DNA of 64,000 nt from Companilactobacillus zhachilii (GCF_003606365.2 NZ_CP031933.2:1736001-1800000); one strand, 5' to 3'. Shown: positions 1 to 12,583, numbered from the stretch's first letter. Numbers and translations are program-made. Notes: a model not told the origin generated them from the letters alone.

Positions 1-239
1 TTACTTGTATCAACAGTTAACACTTCATCCACTTCATTATATGAAACATCGGCATTTAAAGCCCTTAAAACTTTCGACATAGTAATTACATCTGATAACG
101 GAGGGATATTCGTTAATAAGGTCTTACCCTCAGATGCTAAAATTGTCGTTGCCAAAATTGGTAGAGCGGCATTTTTAGCACCTTCAACTCTAACTGTTCC
201 CTTTAATTGCGTAGGTCCATTTACGATTATTTGTTGCAC
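1..239 (-). CDS. murA: UDP-N-acetylglucosamine 1-carboxyvinyltransferase, N-terminal part
   Basis: This is the first 79 or so codons of MurA, the cytosolic enzyme that transfers enolpyruvate from PEP to UDP-GlcNAc in the first committed step of peptidoglycan synthesis. The reading frame begins QQIIVNGPTQLKGTV and carries the GAKNAALPILA stretch, which holds the conserved Lys-Asn pair of the family. The start is GTG at 239, preceded by a strong GGAGGAG ribosome site with 6 bases of spacing. The C-terminal four fifths lie outside the window. It follows the DUF1146 gene on the same strand with a 25 bp gap, the usual order downstream of the ATP synthase operon in lactobacilli. Identity is secure; whether it is the murA1 or murA2 paralogue cannot be told from this fragment. 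Confidence 0.93.
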   Translation of the reverse strand, partial: MQQIIVNGPTQLKGTVRVEGAKNAALPILATTILASEGKTLLTNIPPLSDVITMSKVLRALNADVSYNEVDEVLTVDTS

Positions 240-264
240 AATATTCTCCTCCAAAAACCTGGAA

Positions 265-498
265 TCATTTAAAAAGCAAGGCTATATTTTGAGATAGACT
301 GAAAATGCTCATAAAAAAAGAGCTTACTGTATAACCAAGAGCGATTGCAATAAACGCTACAAGTAATTGTAACATTTTAGGATTGGTTTTGTTATATATC
401 TTTTTCCAATCTACCACTTGCAATAAATTAAAACTTAGCCAAATAAATATAACATGACTTATAAGGGCTATTATCGCATTTATTCCAACATTTATCAT
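265..498 (-). CDS. DUF1146 family small membrane protein
   Basis: A 77-residue protein with two predicted membrane segments (about residues 8-26 and 43-65) separated by a short basic loop containing VDWKKIYNK. Length, the WKKI(Y/F) motif and position between atpC and murA match the DUF1146 (YwzB-like) family of Firmicutes. Its function is not known. It is probably co-transcribed with murA just downstream. A pair of NJ elements (576-1081) now separates it from atpC, so in this genome it is unlikely to be read through freely from the atp operon and may use its own promoter in 499-575, although I could not identify a convincing one. Confidence 0.85.
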   Translation of the reverse strand: MINVGINAIIALISHVIFIWLSFNLLQVVDWKKIYNKTNPKMLQLLVAFIAIALGYTVSSFFMSIFSLSQNIALLFK

Positions 499-575
499 TT
501 TATAAACCTCTCTTTTCTAAATAATAACATTTTCTTAAGAAATTCGCTGGAGATTCTTTGATTGTTAAATTAAGT

Positions 576-744
576 ATGCCGCCTCCAAGAGCAAGCAATT
601 TAGTTCGCTGTGGGGACCGATTCGAGCCGAAAGGCGGTCTCGAATCTCGATTTTGAACTTCGCAAGGTACGCGAATTTCAAAAGTCGTCCCGTGGTGTAC
701 GCCACCTTCACAGAGAGCTAAATTGCTTGCTCTTTCCGGCTAGT
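576..744 (-). repeat. NJ element copy 1 (common outer arm)
   Basis: This copy lies in reverse orientation, with ATGCCGCCTCC at the left end and CCGGCTAG at the right. The outer arms AGAGCAAGCAATTTAG and CTAAATTGCTTGCTCT are a perfect 16 bp match. Inside are the hairpins seen in all copies: one with arms ATTCGAG/CTCGAAT, one built on TTTTGAA/TTCAAAA with CGC..GCG, and a short third hairpin reduced to about GGTG/CACC. At 169 bp it is the shortest full copy because of that shortened hairpin. It forms a head-to-head pair with copy 2. Confidence 0.85.
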
Positions 745-903
745 TTATAATTTTTGAACGAATTGGAGTATTACCGTTTAGTCAGTACTCTTCCATCAAT
801 AATGGCCAGATTAACAAAATATACGGCATGTTTTGAATCCTAAGTACTCAACAATACATTTACCATGTAGCATAATAATTCAACTCAACACATCATAAAA
901 TAT
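745..903. other. Spacer between NJ copies 1 and 2
   Basis: A 159 bp AT-rich stretch between the two facing CTAG ends. I see no supported gene. Two short forward frames of about 25-28 codons are open but have no ribosome site. It shows no clear similarity to the other two pair spacers beyond a shared TCCATCAAT with the 12156-12304 spacer, which could be chance. Confidence 0.5.
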
Positions 904-1081
904 ACTAGCTGGAGGGAATGAGAATGTTTTTCTGCCGTGAAATTGTAGTTAGAGCTTCAGCTCTTACTACAAGGACGTATTTTGAGATTTGCGGTCTGGG
1001 CAAAGCTCAAAATCGAGGTTCGAGACCTTGGCTCGAGCCGGTCCCATGGCAGGAAAACATTCTCATTCCAGCAAGCGGCAT
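904..1081 (+). repeat. NJ element copy 2 (private outer arm)
   Basis: This copy lies in forward orientation, starting CTAGCTGGAGG and ending AAGCGGCAT. Its outer arms GGAATGAGAATGTTTT and AAAACATTCTCATTCC pair perfectly, then continue as CTGCC/GGCAG, but share nothing with the AGAGCAAG arm of copy 1. The inner core is conserved: a hairpin with AGAGC/GCTCT around TTCA, the TTTTGA/TCAAAA hairpin and the GGTTCGAG/CTCGAGCC hairpin. It sits directly before the atpC terminator. Confidence 0.85.
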
Positions 1082-1114
1082 AAAAAAAGAAGCCTAGGTC
1101 TCCCTAGTCTTCTT
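1082..1114 (-). terminator. atp operon terminator
   Basis: A hairpin with arms AGAAG-C-CTAGG and CCTAG-T-CTTCT, followed on the minus strand by a run of seven T. It lies 6 bp past the atpC stop, so it should end the eight-gene atp transcript. Confidence 0.8.
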
Positions 1115-1119
1115 AATTA

Positions 1120-1551
1120 TTATACGTTTCGATGTGAACTTACGTTAATTCTGTTTACAGCTTTACGCAAGGATACCTGAGCACGAGCCAACTCATCAAC
1201 GTTGTGTTTCTCTTCCGCAACTTTGATAGTTTGTTCAGCTCTTTGCTTAGCATACTCTGCACGTCTTAAATCAATGTCTCTAGCTCTTTCGGCACTATTA
1301 GCGACGATTGAAACTAGATCATTGCTAAACTCCAAGAACCCGCCATTTACAGCAATTGAGTCTTCATGGTGAGGTTTGTCCACACGACGGACACGAACTT
1401 CATCAATGACCAATGGGGCAATGATTGGAGCATGGTGAGCCATGACACCAATTTCACCATCAATGGTACTCAACACAACGAGTTTTGCATGATGATCATA
1501 AACAACACCATCGGGAGTAACAATATTGACCGTCATAATATTTTCAGCCAT
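1120..1551 (-). CDS. atpC: ATP synthase epsilon subunit
   Basis: A 143-residue F1 epsilon subunit. It is part of the central stalk, links gamma to the c-ring and can inhibit ATP hydrolysis. The N-terminal beta-sandwich (about residues 1-88) contains MTVNIVTPDGVVYD and GEIGVMAHHAPIIAPL, typical of the family; the C-terminal helical hairpin follows (about 90-138), rich in Ala, Arg and Glu. Length is normal. It is the last gene of the operon, 17 bp after atpD, and is followed at once by the operon terminator. In lactic acid bacteria this complex mainly works as an ATP-driven proton pump for pH homeostasis. Confidence 0.96.
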   Translation of the reverse strand: MAENIMTVNIVTPDGVVYDHHAKLVVLSTIDGEIGVMAHHAPIIAPLVIDEVRVRRVDKPHHEDSIAVNGGFLEFSNDLVSIVANSAERARDIDLRRAEYAKQRAEQTIKVAEEKHNVDELARAQVSLRKAVNRINVSSHRNV

Positions 1552-1568
1552 ATTATCTCCTCCTATCC

Positions 1569-3035
<1,467 letters not shown>

Positions 3036-3040
3036 CTAAA

Positions 3041-3958
3041 CTATTCAAGTGCAGCAGCACCACCGATGATTTCAGTGATTTCTGTAGTAATTTGAGCTTG
3101 ACGAGCACGGTTATAATGCAATGACAAACTTGAAATAAGGTCGTCAGCATTATCAGTCGCACTCTTCATAGCTGTTACAGAAGCAGCATGCTCTGCTGTT
3201 TTTGCATCCATCATTGCTCCTAAAACTAAACACTCAATATATTGAGGCACAATTGCAGATAAAACTGCTTTAGGGTTTGGTTCTGTGATGTATTCAGTAG
3301 CAACTTGTTGTTCTTCAGCAGTAACATCATCAGGTTCTGTCAATGGCAATAACTTATCTGTTGTAAAGTTAGAAACCAATGAATTGACGTGATGATTATG
3401 ACAAATATCAATTTCATCAAACAACTCTGCTTGATACATTTGCAAAATTGTCTTCATGATTGGAGTGATATCTTTAACTGTTGGAATATCTGGTAAACCA
3501 CGGTATTCGTAAGAAACGTCAAAGCCACGTGCTTTAAAGAATTCTGTTCCAGTAGCACCTAAGGAAATAATAGTAAATTTACTCTTGTCGCCATTATATT
3601 TCTTTTGGAAAAGATCCATCATAGCTTTCAAGATATTACTGTTATATCCACCAACAAGACCACGGTCTGATGTAATAACAACATAGGCAGTCTTTTTGAC
3701 TTCACGAACTTTTAGAAGACTGTTCAAACTTAGCGGATCAGTGGAATCATCAGCAATTGACAATTCTTTGAACACATCGGCCGCTGTTAAATGTCTAACA
3801 ATATCTTCAACCTTTTTTGCATACAATTGATAAGCAATAGATTTCTTTTCAATACGAGAGAGTTTAGCACCAGAGACCATTTGCATGGCTCTTGTAATTT
3901 GACCGGTTTTCTTAGTAGAAGAAATTCTTCTTTTAATATCCATAAGGGACTCAGCCAT
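3041..3958 (-). CDS. atpG: ATP synthase gamma subunit
   Basis: A 305-residue rotor subunit of F1. The N-terminal coiled-coil helix begins SLMDIKRRISSTKKTGQITRAM, and the C-terminal helix contains AMKSATDNADDLISSL and the ARQAQITTEITEIIGGA signature of the family. It is slightly longer than the usual 285-290 residues because of insertions in the central domain, as is common in lactobacilli. It sits 17 bp downstream of atpA and 20 bp upstream of atpD. Confidence 0.96.
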   Translation of the reverse strand: MAESLMDIKRRISSTKKTGQITRAMQMVSGAKLSRIEKKSIAYQLYAKKVEDIVRHLTAADVFKELSIADDSTDPLSLNSLLKVREVKKTAYVVITSDRGLVGGYNSNILKAMMDLFQKKYNGDKSKFTIISLGATGTEFFKARGFDVSYEYRGLPDIPTVKDITPIMKTILQMYQAELFDEIDICHNHHVNSLVSNFTTDKLLPLTEPDDVTAEEQQVATEYITEPNPKAVLSAIVPQYIECLVLGAMMDAKTAEHAASVTAMKSATDNADDLISSLSLHYNRARQAQITTEITEIIGGAAALE

Positions 3959-3975
3959 TATTTAAACCTCCTGTA

Positions 3976-5538
<1,563 letters not shown>

Positions 5539-6087
5539 TTAATTATTAACCAATAGCGTCTTCTTAATGTCATTAAATCTCTTAACAACACTACCATCGA
5601 CAACTTGATCTCCTACTCGGATTATAACGCCACCGATGATAGATGGATCAACTATTTTCGTTAAATTTACTTTATTTACTGAAAATCTTTGTTGGATCAC
5701 TGACTCAAGTTTCTTAGCTTGATCTTCGTCTAAGTCAATCGTAGTAGTAACTGTAGCTTCAACAATTGCATTCTTCTCATCATATTTTTCAATGAAAGCA
5801 TCAGCAATTTCCACAATACAGTCCATACGATTATTATCAAAAACTAAACCTAAGAAATCTTGCATTAATTCGCCAAATTGGCTCTTCAAAGTATCCAAAA
5901 CTTTAAGTTTTTCAGTGCGAGAAATAGAACGTCCTGCAAGAGCAAAGCTCAAGCTAGGATTTTCTTCATAGACTTGTTTTAAAGATTTTAAATCTTCAAG
6001 CATTTCTTCTACAGAGTTTTGTTCTGTGGCAACTTCGTAAAGTGCCTTACTATAACGCTTTCCCACTTGAATGTTACTTAGTTTCAT
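5539..6087 (-). CDS. atpH: ATP synthase delta subunit
   Basis: A 182-residue peripheral-stalk subunit joining F1 to the b subunits. The N-terminal domain contains the RYSKALYEVA motif, and the C-terminal region has the GGVIIRVGDQVVDGSV signature of the family. Its start overlaps the end of atpF by 14 bp, which suggests translational coupling. Length is normal. Confidence 0.95.
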   Translation of the reverse strand: MKLSNIQVGKRYSKALYEVATEQNSVEEMLEDLKSLKQVYEENPSLSFALAGRSISRTEKLKVLDTLKSQFGELMQDFLGLVFDNNRMDCIVEIADAFIEKYDEKNAIVEATVTTTIDLDEDQAKKLESVIQQRFSVNKVNLTKIVDPSIIGGVIIRVGDQVVDGSVVKRFNDIKKTLLVNN

Positions 6088-6592
6088 TTACCGTCAACTC
6101 CTTAATGTAAGAGTCGATTAGTGACTTCTGATCGTCTGCATTAAGCTCCTTAGAAATAACTTTAGAAGCAATTTCCAAAGACAAGTTTGCTATGTCATTT
6201 TGTGCGCCTGCCATAGCATCTTCTCTAGCTTTAGCTGCATCAGATTTTGCTCTTTGTCTTAATTCTTCAGCTTCGCTATGAGCATCGGATACGATAGACT
6301 TCTTTTGAGTCTCACCGCTTTCCTTAGCTTTATTAACAATTTCCACTGCTTCAGCACGTGAATTCTTAAGAGCATCTTCACGTTCTTTTGCCAACTTTTC
6401 AGCACGTGTGCGTTCCTGATCCGCATAATCAAGATCACCAGTAATCTTTTCAGATCTGGCATCCATCATCTTTGTTACAGGACCCCAAGCAAAATGCTTC
6501 ACTAACAGTGCTAAAACGATGAAAGAAACAAGAATGAAAAGCATGTCACCCAAAGCTACTTGATTAGCTCCGAGAACTAATAAACCTGCCAA
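6074..6592 (-). CDS. atpF: ATP synthase b subunit
   Basis: A 172-residue membrane-anchored peripheral stalk. One N-terminal membrane helix (about residues 12-30, MLFILVSFIVLALLVKHFAW) is followed by a long charged coiled-coil region rich in Ala, Glu and Lys, ending in the region that binds delta. The gene overlaps atpH and follows atpE after an 84 bp gap. Confidence 0.95.
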   Translation of the reverse strand: MAGLLVLGANQVALGDMLFILVSFIVLALLVKHFAWGPVTKMMDARSEKITGDLDYADQERTRAEKLAKEREDALKNSRAEAVEIVNKAKESGETQKKSIVSDAHSEAEELRQRAKSDAAKAREDAMAGAQNDIANLSLEIASKVISKELNADDQKSLIDSYIKELTVNETK

Positions 6593-6676
6593 TATTCTTC
6601 ACTCCTTCCTTTCTAATAAGTACATAAAACATAAAAAGGCGATTATTTTATATCGCCAAATTTTTGGTTGTATGTA

Positions 6677-6892
<216 letters not shown>

Positions 6893-6912
6893 TTAAAATC
6901 CTCCAATAAATG

Positions 6913-7623
6913 TTATTCTTGTTCCAGTTTACGTGAAATATATACCATTGATAATGTGGTAAATACATACGCTTGGATGGCTCCAATAAATACAGAAAAG
7001 CCTTGCCATACCATCGCTAATGGCATAGCTGCAACAAATGTCACAGCGCCAAGACTCTTCGCAACAGTTCCAATAAGTGCAAGAAGTACTTCACCGGCAA
7101 ATATATTACCGTAAAGACGTAGTGACAATGTTAGGAAGTTGGTAAATTCTTCCAGAAGGTTAATTGGTAGCAAAAACTTTACCGGTCTCGCATAATTGGA
7201 TAAATAACCACCGAATCCAAATTTCTTCACTGCATAGTAGTGAGAAATCAAAAGTGAGACTGTCGCAAGTCCCATTGTGATCAAGGGATTAGACGTTGGT
7301 GACTTAACATATGTGAAACCGCCAACCTTTACTTGGAAGAATAATCCTAATTGGTTAGAGACAAAGATAAATAGGAATAATACAAACGCATAAAGATTGA
7401 ATTGTTTACCTGAACCGTCTGGCATTGCCGATTTTACAATACCGTTTGTAAAATCAATCATCCATTCGAGTACATTCTGTGCTTTGCCTGGTCTCATTGT
7501 GACTTTACGAGATAATGCAAACACCAAAATGAAAACAAGGACTGCAGAGACTAGAACTGACAAGTCATTTGCAACATTGAATCTTAAGCCTAAGAATTCA
7601 ACAAACTTATACTTATCATCCAA
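6913..7623 (-). CDS. atpB: ATP synthase a subunit
   Basis: A 236-residue membrane stator with five to six membrane segments. The fourth main helix carries LSLRLYGNIFAGE, where the Arg is the essential proton-path residue, and the last helix has QAYVFTTLSMVYI. It is the first gene of the operon here: no atpI gene is present upstream, since upp ends only 88 bp before its start. RBS AGGAGGG lies just upstream of the start. Confidence 0.96.
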   Translation of the reverse strand: MDDKYKFVEFLGLRFNVANDLSVLVSAVLVFILVFALSRKVTMRPGKAQNVLEWMIDFTNGIVKSAMPDGSGKQFNLYAFVLFLFIFVSNQLGLFFQVKVGGFTYVKSPTSNPLITMGLATVSLLISHYYAVKKFGFGGYLSNYARPVKFLLPINLLEEFTNFLTLSLRLYGNIFAGEVLLALIGTVAKSLGAVTFVAAMPLAMVWQGFSVFIGAIQAYVFTTLSMVYISRKLEQE

Positions 7624-7670
7624 TAATAACCCTCCTTTCTTCGCTTATTGAAAACAATTGATACCACAAA

Positions 7671-7698
7671 ATAATAACACTAAATTTTATATATTCAA
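7671..7698 (-). promoter_or_regulatory. Possible atp operon promoter
   Basis: On the minus strand, TTGAAT and TATTAT are separated by 16 bp, in the short gap between upp and atpB. It could drive the atp operon independently of the upp transcript. The match is moderate and untested, and no terminator separates upp from atpB, so read-through is also possible. Confidence 0.4.
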
Positions 7699-7710
7699 AC
7701 AATGAAATTG

Positions 7711-8340
7711 TTATTTTGTCCCAAACAATCTGTCACCAGCGTCACCCAAACCAGGGAAAATATAACCACTATCTGTAATCTTATCATCGAGTGAAGCAGC
7801 ATAAATATCAACATCTGGATGAGCTTCTTGAACGGCCTTAACACCTTCTGGAGCGGCAACCAATACGACTAGACGCATGTGTTTTGCACCACGTTTCTTC
7901 AAAGCCTCAATGGCCATATTAGCAGAACCACCAGTAGCAAGCATTGGATCAACGATGAATAATTCACGTTGGTCGATATCGCTAGGGAGTTTTACAAAAT
8001 ATTCATGTGGTTTCAAAGTCTTTTCATCACGGTACATTCCGATATGACCAACTTTAGCAGCAGGAATCAATTCAAGCACACCATCAACCATACCTAGACC
8101 GGCACGCAAGATAGGGATAACAGCTAGTTTTTTACCAGCTAAAACTTTTTGAGTTGATTTACCCATTGGTGTTTCCACAACAACATCTTTTAGTGGCAAG
8201 TCACGTGTAATTTCATAAACCATTAATTCACCAATTTCGTTGGCTACTTCACGGAATACTTTAGTCCCAGTGTGCTTGTTACGAATGATTGTAAGTTTAT
8301 GTTGGATCAATGGGTGATTTAATACTGTAAATTTAGACAT
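7711..8340 (-). CDS. upp: Uracil phosphoribosyltransferase
   Basis: A 209-residue cytosolic enzyme that converts uracil and PRPP to UMP in pyrimidine salvage. The PRPP-binding loop is [11 protein letters not shown] at about residues 130-140, and the uracil-binding C-terminus contains [17 protein letters not shown]. Full length. It lies 11 bp after tsaC in the tdk-prfA-prmC-tsaC-upp run, so two nucleotide salvage genes flank three translation genes. Confidence 0.97.
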   Translation of the reverse strand: MSKFTVLNHPLIQHKLTIIRNKHTGTKVFREVANEIGELMVYEITRDLPLKDVVVETPMGKSTQKVLAGKKLAVIPILRAGLGMVDGVLELIPAAKVGHIGMYRDEKTLKPHEYFVKLPSDIDQRELFIVDPMLATGGSANMAIEALKKRGAKHMRLVVLVAAPEGVKAVQEAHPDVDIYAASLDDKITDSGYIFPGLGDAGDRLFGTK

Positions 8341-8351
8341 TTTAAGTCTCC

Positions 8352-9362
8352 TTAGTTTTTATAATGTGTGTTTCCGGCGGATTTATTCAAACGATTGCTG
8401 TATGCAGCACCGTGACCTTCATCTGAGAAGCCTTGAGCTAAAATATATTGAACGTGATCATTATCTAACTGACGCAAACCAGCAAATAATTCTCGTGAAG
8501 CACTGATAACATCTTTACCTAGAGAAAAAGTTTCAATATTATCTGGTACTTCTTTCAAAATTTCATCTGTAGCCATGACTCCCATCGGAACATCCTTAGC
8601 GACGTATTCAGCGATGGCTTGTTTAAAATCATTTACATCATCAACAATGATGACTTGTGCGCTTGGTGCATAGTGCTTGTACTTCATACCTGGTGCCTTA
8701 GGAACTTCATTTGCTGTAACCTTGTGGTGATCGGAGTTGACATTGTCGATTACTTTCAACAAGTCATCTGAATCGATCATTCCGGGACGTAAAACTGTTG
8801 GTATATCGACCGATAAGTCGATTACAGTTGATTCAACGCCTAATTTTGTTGGGCCATCATCCAAAATAGCTGCAATTTTACCATGCAAATCATGATAAAC
8901 ATGCTTAGCTAAAGTTGGACTTGGTTTACCACTCGTATTAGCGGATGGTCCCACAATTGGTTTGCCAAAAGTCTTGATAAGATTCAAAGTAGCCTTATTA
9001 TTGGGCATTCTAAAGGCAGCAGTCGTTAGTCCCCCAGTGACTTCCTTGGAAAGTTTGCCAGGTTGAATTGGCATAATGATTGTCAATGGTCCTGGCCAAA
9101 ATGCCTTCATCAGCTTTTCAGCCAATGGCTTGTAGCTATTGTCAGCATATTCCCAAACCATCTCTGGTCCTGAAACATGGACAATCAAGGGGTTGTCACT
9201 AGGGCGACCCTTAGCTGCATAGACATCTTTGACTACATCAGGTCTTGTTGCGTCAGCTCCTAAGCCATAAACGGTCTCAGTTGGAAAAGCCACTAATTGA
9301 CCTTTAGCAAGAAAATCTGCCGCTTCTTGAATCTGTGTACTCTCTAGTATCTCAGTATCCAA
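8352..9362 (-). CDS. tsaC: L-threonylcarbamoyladenylate synthase (Sua5 type)
   Basis: A 336-residue enzyme making threonylcarbamoyl-AMP for the t6A37 modification of ANN-decoding tRNAs. The N-terminal YrdC domain (about residues 10-205) contains [30 protein letters not shown] and [14 protein letters not shown] linker leads to the C-terminal Sua5 domain (about 225-330). The two-domain length fits the Sua5/YwlC form rather than short TsaC. It lies 2 bp after prmC, in the standard Firmicutes order. Confidence 0.94.
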   Translation of the reverse strand: MDTEILESTQIQEAADFLAKGQLVAFPTETVYGLGADATRPDVVKDVYAAKGRPSDNPLIVHVSGPEMVWEYADNSYKPLAEKLMKAFWPGPLTIIMPIQPGKLSKEVTGGLTTAAFRMPNNKATLNLIKTFGKPIVGPSANTSGKPSPTLAKHVYHDLHGKIAAILDDGPTKLGVESTVIDLSVDIPTVLRPGMIDSDDLLKVIDNVNSDHHKVTANEVPKAPGMKYKHYAPSAQVIIVDDVNDFKQAIAEYVAKDVPMGVMATDEILKEVPDNIETFSLGKDVISASRELFAGLRQLDNDHVQYILAQGFSDEGHGAAYSNRLNKSAGNTHYKN

Positions 9363-9364
9363 TA

Positions 9365-10213
9365 CTACATCTCCTTTTTAGCTTTTAGATATCGGTAATT
9401 CCCACTTATATCTTTATGAAATTCTACAACATAATTGGGTAAATTATCACAAAAAATTTGTTTTATTGCATTTTTTTGTCGAAATCCGAATTCCATATAC
9501 AAGATTCCATCATCAGAAAGATAATTATTTATCTCCTGAGTAATGTTCTCATAGAATTCTAACCCATTATCTTGACCGTATAAAGCCAAATCTGGTTCGT
9601 ATTTAATAACACTGGCATCCATATCTACTTTTTCTGCTTCAGAAATGTAGGGCGGATTAGAAACGATGATATCAAATTTTTGCGGGTCAATATTATCAAA
9701 CAAATCGCTCTGCCTAAAAAAGACATTATTTGTTTGATAATTGTCCGAATTAAGTTCAGCTACCTGTAAAGCATCTTCCGAAATATCGGTTGCTAAAATA
9801 TCATCTTCCGGAAACTCTAATCCAAGCGTTACGGCAATGATGCCAGAGCCTGTGCCGATGTCACAAATACTCTTTTGTTTAGGACCATGCTCATCGATAA
9901 TTTTTTGAACCATTTCTTCCGTATCTTGGCGCGGAATTAGTACGTTTTGATTAACAGAAAAGTTTCGATTCATAAAATATGCATAGCCTAAAATATATTG
10001 AACCGGCTCATCCATCATTAAACGGGCCAACCCATCACGAAATTTTCGCCAAATGTCATTTGGAACATAATCATTTCGATGAAGTTGTAATTGCGTATAA
10101 TTGAATCCGCTTAATTCTTCCATTAAGTACTGTGCGTCCTCAGGAAATTTACCTCGGTCCTTTAACATAGAAAAAGCCCTTTTCAGGGCCTTAGAATAAC
10201 TTAGCTTCTCCAC
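9365..10213 (-). CDS. prmC: Release factor glutamine methyltransferase
   Basis: About 282 residues. The enzyme uses SAM to methylate the Gln of the GGQ motif in release factors, and its substrate RF1 is encoded directly upstream. The SAM-binding motif is [15 protein letters not shown] and the catalytic motif is NPPY (in [16 protein letters not shown]). I chose the GTG start at 10213, preceded by GGAG, because [13 protein letters not shown] then matches the family's N-terminal helix. This start overlaps prfA by 23 bp. An ATG at 10168 is the alternative and would trim that helix. Confidence 0.92.
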   Translation of the reverse strand: MEKLSYSKALKRAFSMLKDRGKFPEDAQYLMEELSGFNYTQLQLHRNDYVPNDIWRKFRDGLARLMMDEPVQYILGYAYFMNRNFSVNQNVLIPRQDTEEMVQKIIDEHGPKQKSICDIGTGSGIIAVTLGLEFPEDDILATDISEDALQVAELNSDNYQTNNVFFRQSDLFDNIDPQKFDIIVSNPPYISEAEKVDMDASVIKYEPDLALYGQDNGLEFYENITQEINNYLSDDGILYMEFGFRQKNAIKQIFCDNLPNYVVEFHKDISGNYRYLKAKKEM

Positions 10214-11288
10214 TTTGAATTTGCTCCAACTTCTTGGTTTGGTCATCAACGATTAAGGCATCGATGATTTCTTCCAGATCGCCGTTCATAATGCGGTCAA
10301 GTTTATTCAATGACAAACCAATACGATGGTCTGTCACACGGTTTTGTGGATAATTATATGTTCTAATACGTTCAGAACGGTCACCTGTACCAACAGCTGA
10401 CTTGCGTTGTTCATCGTATTCACTTTGATTTTGTGATTCATAGTAATCATAAACACGTGATTTCAAAATTTGCATAGCTTTTTGACGGTTTTGTTGTTGT
10501 GAACGTTGGTCTTGCATAGCAACAACGATACCTGTTGGTAAATGGGTCATACGAACAGCTGATGAAGTCTTGTTAATATGTTGACCACCGGCACCAGATG
10601 AACGATAAACATCAGTTCTGATATCCTTTGGATCAATATCAATATCAACCTCATCGTATTCAGGCATAACTGCAACTGTTGCAGTTGATGTATGAACACG
10701 CCCCTGTGATTCAGTAGCGGGGATACGTTGAACACGATGTGCCCCATTTTCATACTTCAATTTTGAATAGACACTAGTACCAGTAATCATAACGGCAACA
10801 TCTTTATAGCCACCAACTTCGGTATCAGTTTCATCAATAATATCAAAACTCCAGCCTTGTTTTTCAGCATATTTACTGTACATACTCAATAAATCAGCCG
10901 CAAATAAACTAGCTTCATCACCACCGGCGGCACCACGAATTTCCATGATAATATTTTTATCATCATTAGGGTCTTTAGGTAGCATCAAAAGTGTGATGTT
11001 ATGTTCAACTTCATCAAGTTCTTTCTTGGAAGTCTCCATTTCATCTTTAGCCATAGCTTGCATTTCAGCATCGTCAGTTTCACGAAGAATTTCGTCACTG
11101 TCACTGATACTTTGTTTCAATTCTTTATATCGTTTGAAAGCCGCAACAACGTCACGCATATCAGCTTCTTCTTTGGAATAAGCCATATAACGTTTGGTAT
11201 CGTTGATAACTTCAGGATCACTCATAAGTTCTTGAAGCTCTTGATATCTTTCAAGCAATGTTTCTAGTTGTTCAAATATTTTATCCAA
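10191..11288 (-). CDS. prfA: Peptide chain release factor 1
   Basis: A 365-residue class I release factor that recognises UAA and UAG. The PAT stop-recognition motif is in [11 protein letters not shown], and the peptidyl-hydrolysis GGQ motif is in [17 protein letters not shown], whose Gln is the PrmC target. The length and the N-terminal coiled coil are typical. It follows tdk by 24 bp and overlaps prmC. Confidence 0.97.
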   Translation of the reverse strand: MDKIFEQLETLLERYQELQELMSDPEVINDTKRYMAYSKEEADMRDVVAAFKRYKELKQSISDSDEILRETDDAEMQAMAKDEMETSKKELDEVEHNITLLMLPKDPNDDKNIIMEIRGAAGGDEASLFAADLLSMYSKYAEKQGWSFDIIDETDTEVGGYKDVAVMITGTSVYSKLKYENGAHRVQRIPATESQGRVHTSTATVAVMPEYDEVDIDIDPKDIRTDVYRSSGAGGQHINKTSSAVRMTHLPTGIVVAMQDQRSQQQNRQKAMQILKSRVYDYYESQNQSEYDEQRKSAVGTGDRSERIRTYNYPQNRVTDHRIGLSLNKLDRIMNGDLEEIIDALIVDDQTKKLEQIQSGEAKLF

Positions 11289-11312
11289 CTTAACTATCCT
11301 TTCTTCTATTTA

Positions 11313-11893
11313 TTAATCTTGATTGAGCATTGGAGGATGGTTATAGTGTCGACGGCAAACTGGGTAATACATTTCATTTCCACCAATTGCAATCTGATCA
11401 CCCTCATAAACTGGTTTACCATCAGCCATACGCATATTCATTGTAGCTTTTTTGTACAGAACCAACAAATTGTCTTCATTTCTTCCAATTTATCAGCGTA
11501 CAACAATAAGTATTTAGTACCTTCGAACAATTCATTTCTGAAATCATTCTTCAAGCCAAATGCCATAACAGGAATTCCTAATTCATCAACTACTTGAGTT
11601 GCTTGCAAAACTTGATCCTTAGTCATGAATTCACATTCATCAATTAAGACACAAGCAGTATTGGGATCCTTTGATTTAACAATGTCAAAAACATTTGAGT
11701 CATCTTTCAAAACGATTGCATCACGAGTTAAACCCATCCGACTTCTTATTTTCCCAGCACCGGAACGAGTATCTAAAATGCTAGTCATTAAAATGACTGA
11801 CTTGCCTTGTTCTTCATAATTATGTGCCACTTTCAAAATCTCGATAGATTTTCCGCTATTCATAGCACCATACTTAAAAAATAATTGAGCCAA
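11313..11893 (-). pseudogene. tdk: Thymidine kinase, interrupted by a frameshift
   Basis: Thymidine kinase phosphorylates thymidine for dTMP salvage. The N-terminal part has [15 protein letters not shown] (P-loop), the LIDECEF Walker B motif and the CWFC half of the zinc site. The frame then runs into an early stop after a 6-A run (11448-11453 on the plus strand). Adding one A restores [17 protein letters not shown] and the second zinc pair CRRH, ending at the TAA at 11313-11315, about 193 residues in all. The start is TTG at 11893 with GGAGG 7 bases upstream. A homopolymer sequencing error is quite possible; otherwise the strain lacks this function or uses slippage. Confidence 0.85.
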
Positions 11894-11923
11894 AATTCCG
11901 CCTCCAAAAATATGTCCTACAAG

Positions 11924-11952
11924 ATTATAACGAAAAAACACCTGCTTGAACA
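11924..11952 (-). promoter_or_regulatory. Likely tdk-prfA operon promoter
   Basis: On the minus strand, TGTTCA and TATAAT are 17 bp apart, and the -10 lies about 30 bp upstream of the tdk start. NJ copy 3 begins 24 bp upstream of the -35. Confidence 0.5.
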
Positions 11953-11975
11953 CATTAGGTTGAAAGATATTTTAG

Positions 11976-12155
11976 ATGCCGCCTCCAGGAGCAAGAAAAT
12001 TAGGTCGCTGTGGGGACCGGTTGGAGCCAAGGTCTCCAACCTCGACTTTGAACCTCGCAAAATACGCGAGTTTCAAAGTTCGTCCCGTGGTGTAAGTGCT
12101 AAAGCACTAACACCACCTTCACTGCGATCTAATTTTCTTGCTCCTTCCGGCTAAT
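11976..12155 (-). repeat. NJ element copy 3 (common outer arm)
   Basis: This copy lies in reverse orientation, from ATGCCGCCTCC to CCGGCTAA. The outer arms AGGAGCAAGAAAATTAG and CTAATTTTCTTGCTCCT pair over 17 bp. The inner hairpins are GGTTGGAG/CTCCAACC, ACTTTGAA plus CTCGC paired with GCGAG plus TTCAAAGT, and GTGTTAGTGC-type arms around TTTA (read on the element's own strand). It occupies the divergent tdk/murT region and pairs head-to-head with copy 4. Confidence 0.87.
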
Positions 12156-12304
12156 TGGTCCGTTTTTTTGAAATTATAAATAGGCTCTAGTACTTATCTT
12201 AATAAATTCAAAAAATGATATATTCTAAAAAATATTTCTATCCATCAATGATTTTCAGCGAGGCAAATTTCTTATCTAATAATAATTGCTGCATAACTCA
12301 ATAC
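12156..12304. other. Spacer between NJ copies 3 and 4
   Basis: A 149 bp AT-rich stretch. On the minus strand, an 18-codon frame MQQLLLDKKFASLKIIDG is open but lacks a convincing ribosome site, so it is at most a gene remnant. No promoter, RNA or repeat is supported. Confidence 0.4.
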
Positions 12305-12495
12305 CCTAGTCGGAGTAGCTGAGAAAAATAAACCAGCAGTGAAAGTGGCGTTAGTTCGAGTGCCCTTCTCGGACTTACACCACCGGACGTGTTTGGAGAC
12401 TTGCCGAATTTGCAAGGCTTCAAACCGAGAGACGAGACCTTGGCTCGGCTCGATCCGCACTGCTGGTTTATTTTTCTCAGCTCTGGAGACGGCAT
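12305..12495 (+). repeat. NJ element copy 4 (private outer arm)
   Basis: This copy lies in forward orientation, from CTAGTCGGAG to GGAGACGGCAT. The outer arms AGCTGAGAAAAATAAACC and GGTTTATTTTTCTCAGCT are perfectly complementary and unrelated to the AGAGCAAG arm. At 191 bp it is the longest copy, with an enlarged second hairpin (GTTAGTTCGAG paired with CTCGGACTTAC). The TTGGAGAC/CTTC hairpin is more degraded than in other copies. Confidence 0.83.
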
Positions 12496-12583
12496 TTTAC
12501 CCAAACATTAACCATTTTCAAACAAAATAGGCCTTAGGTGTGATAATATTAATTTTAATTAATTTAAATTTGGGGTTTTAGTA

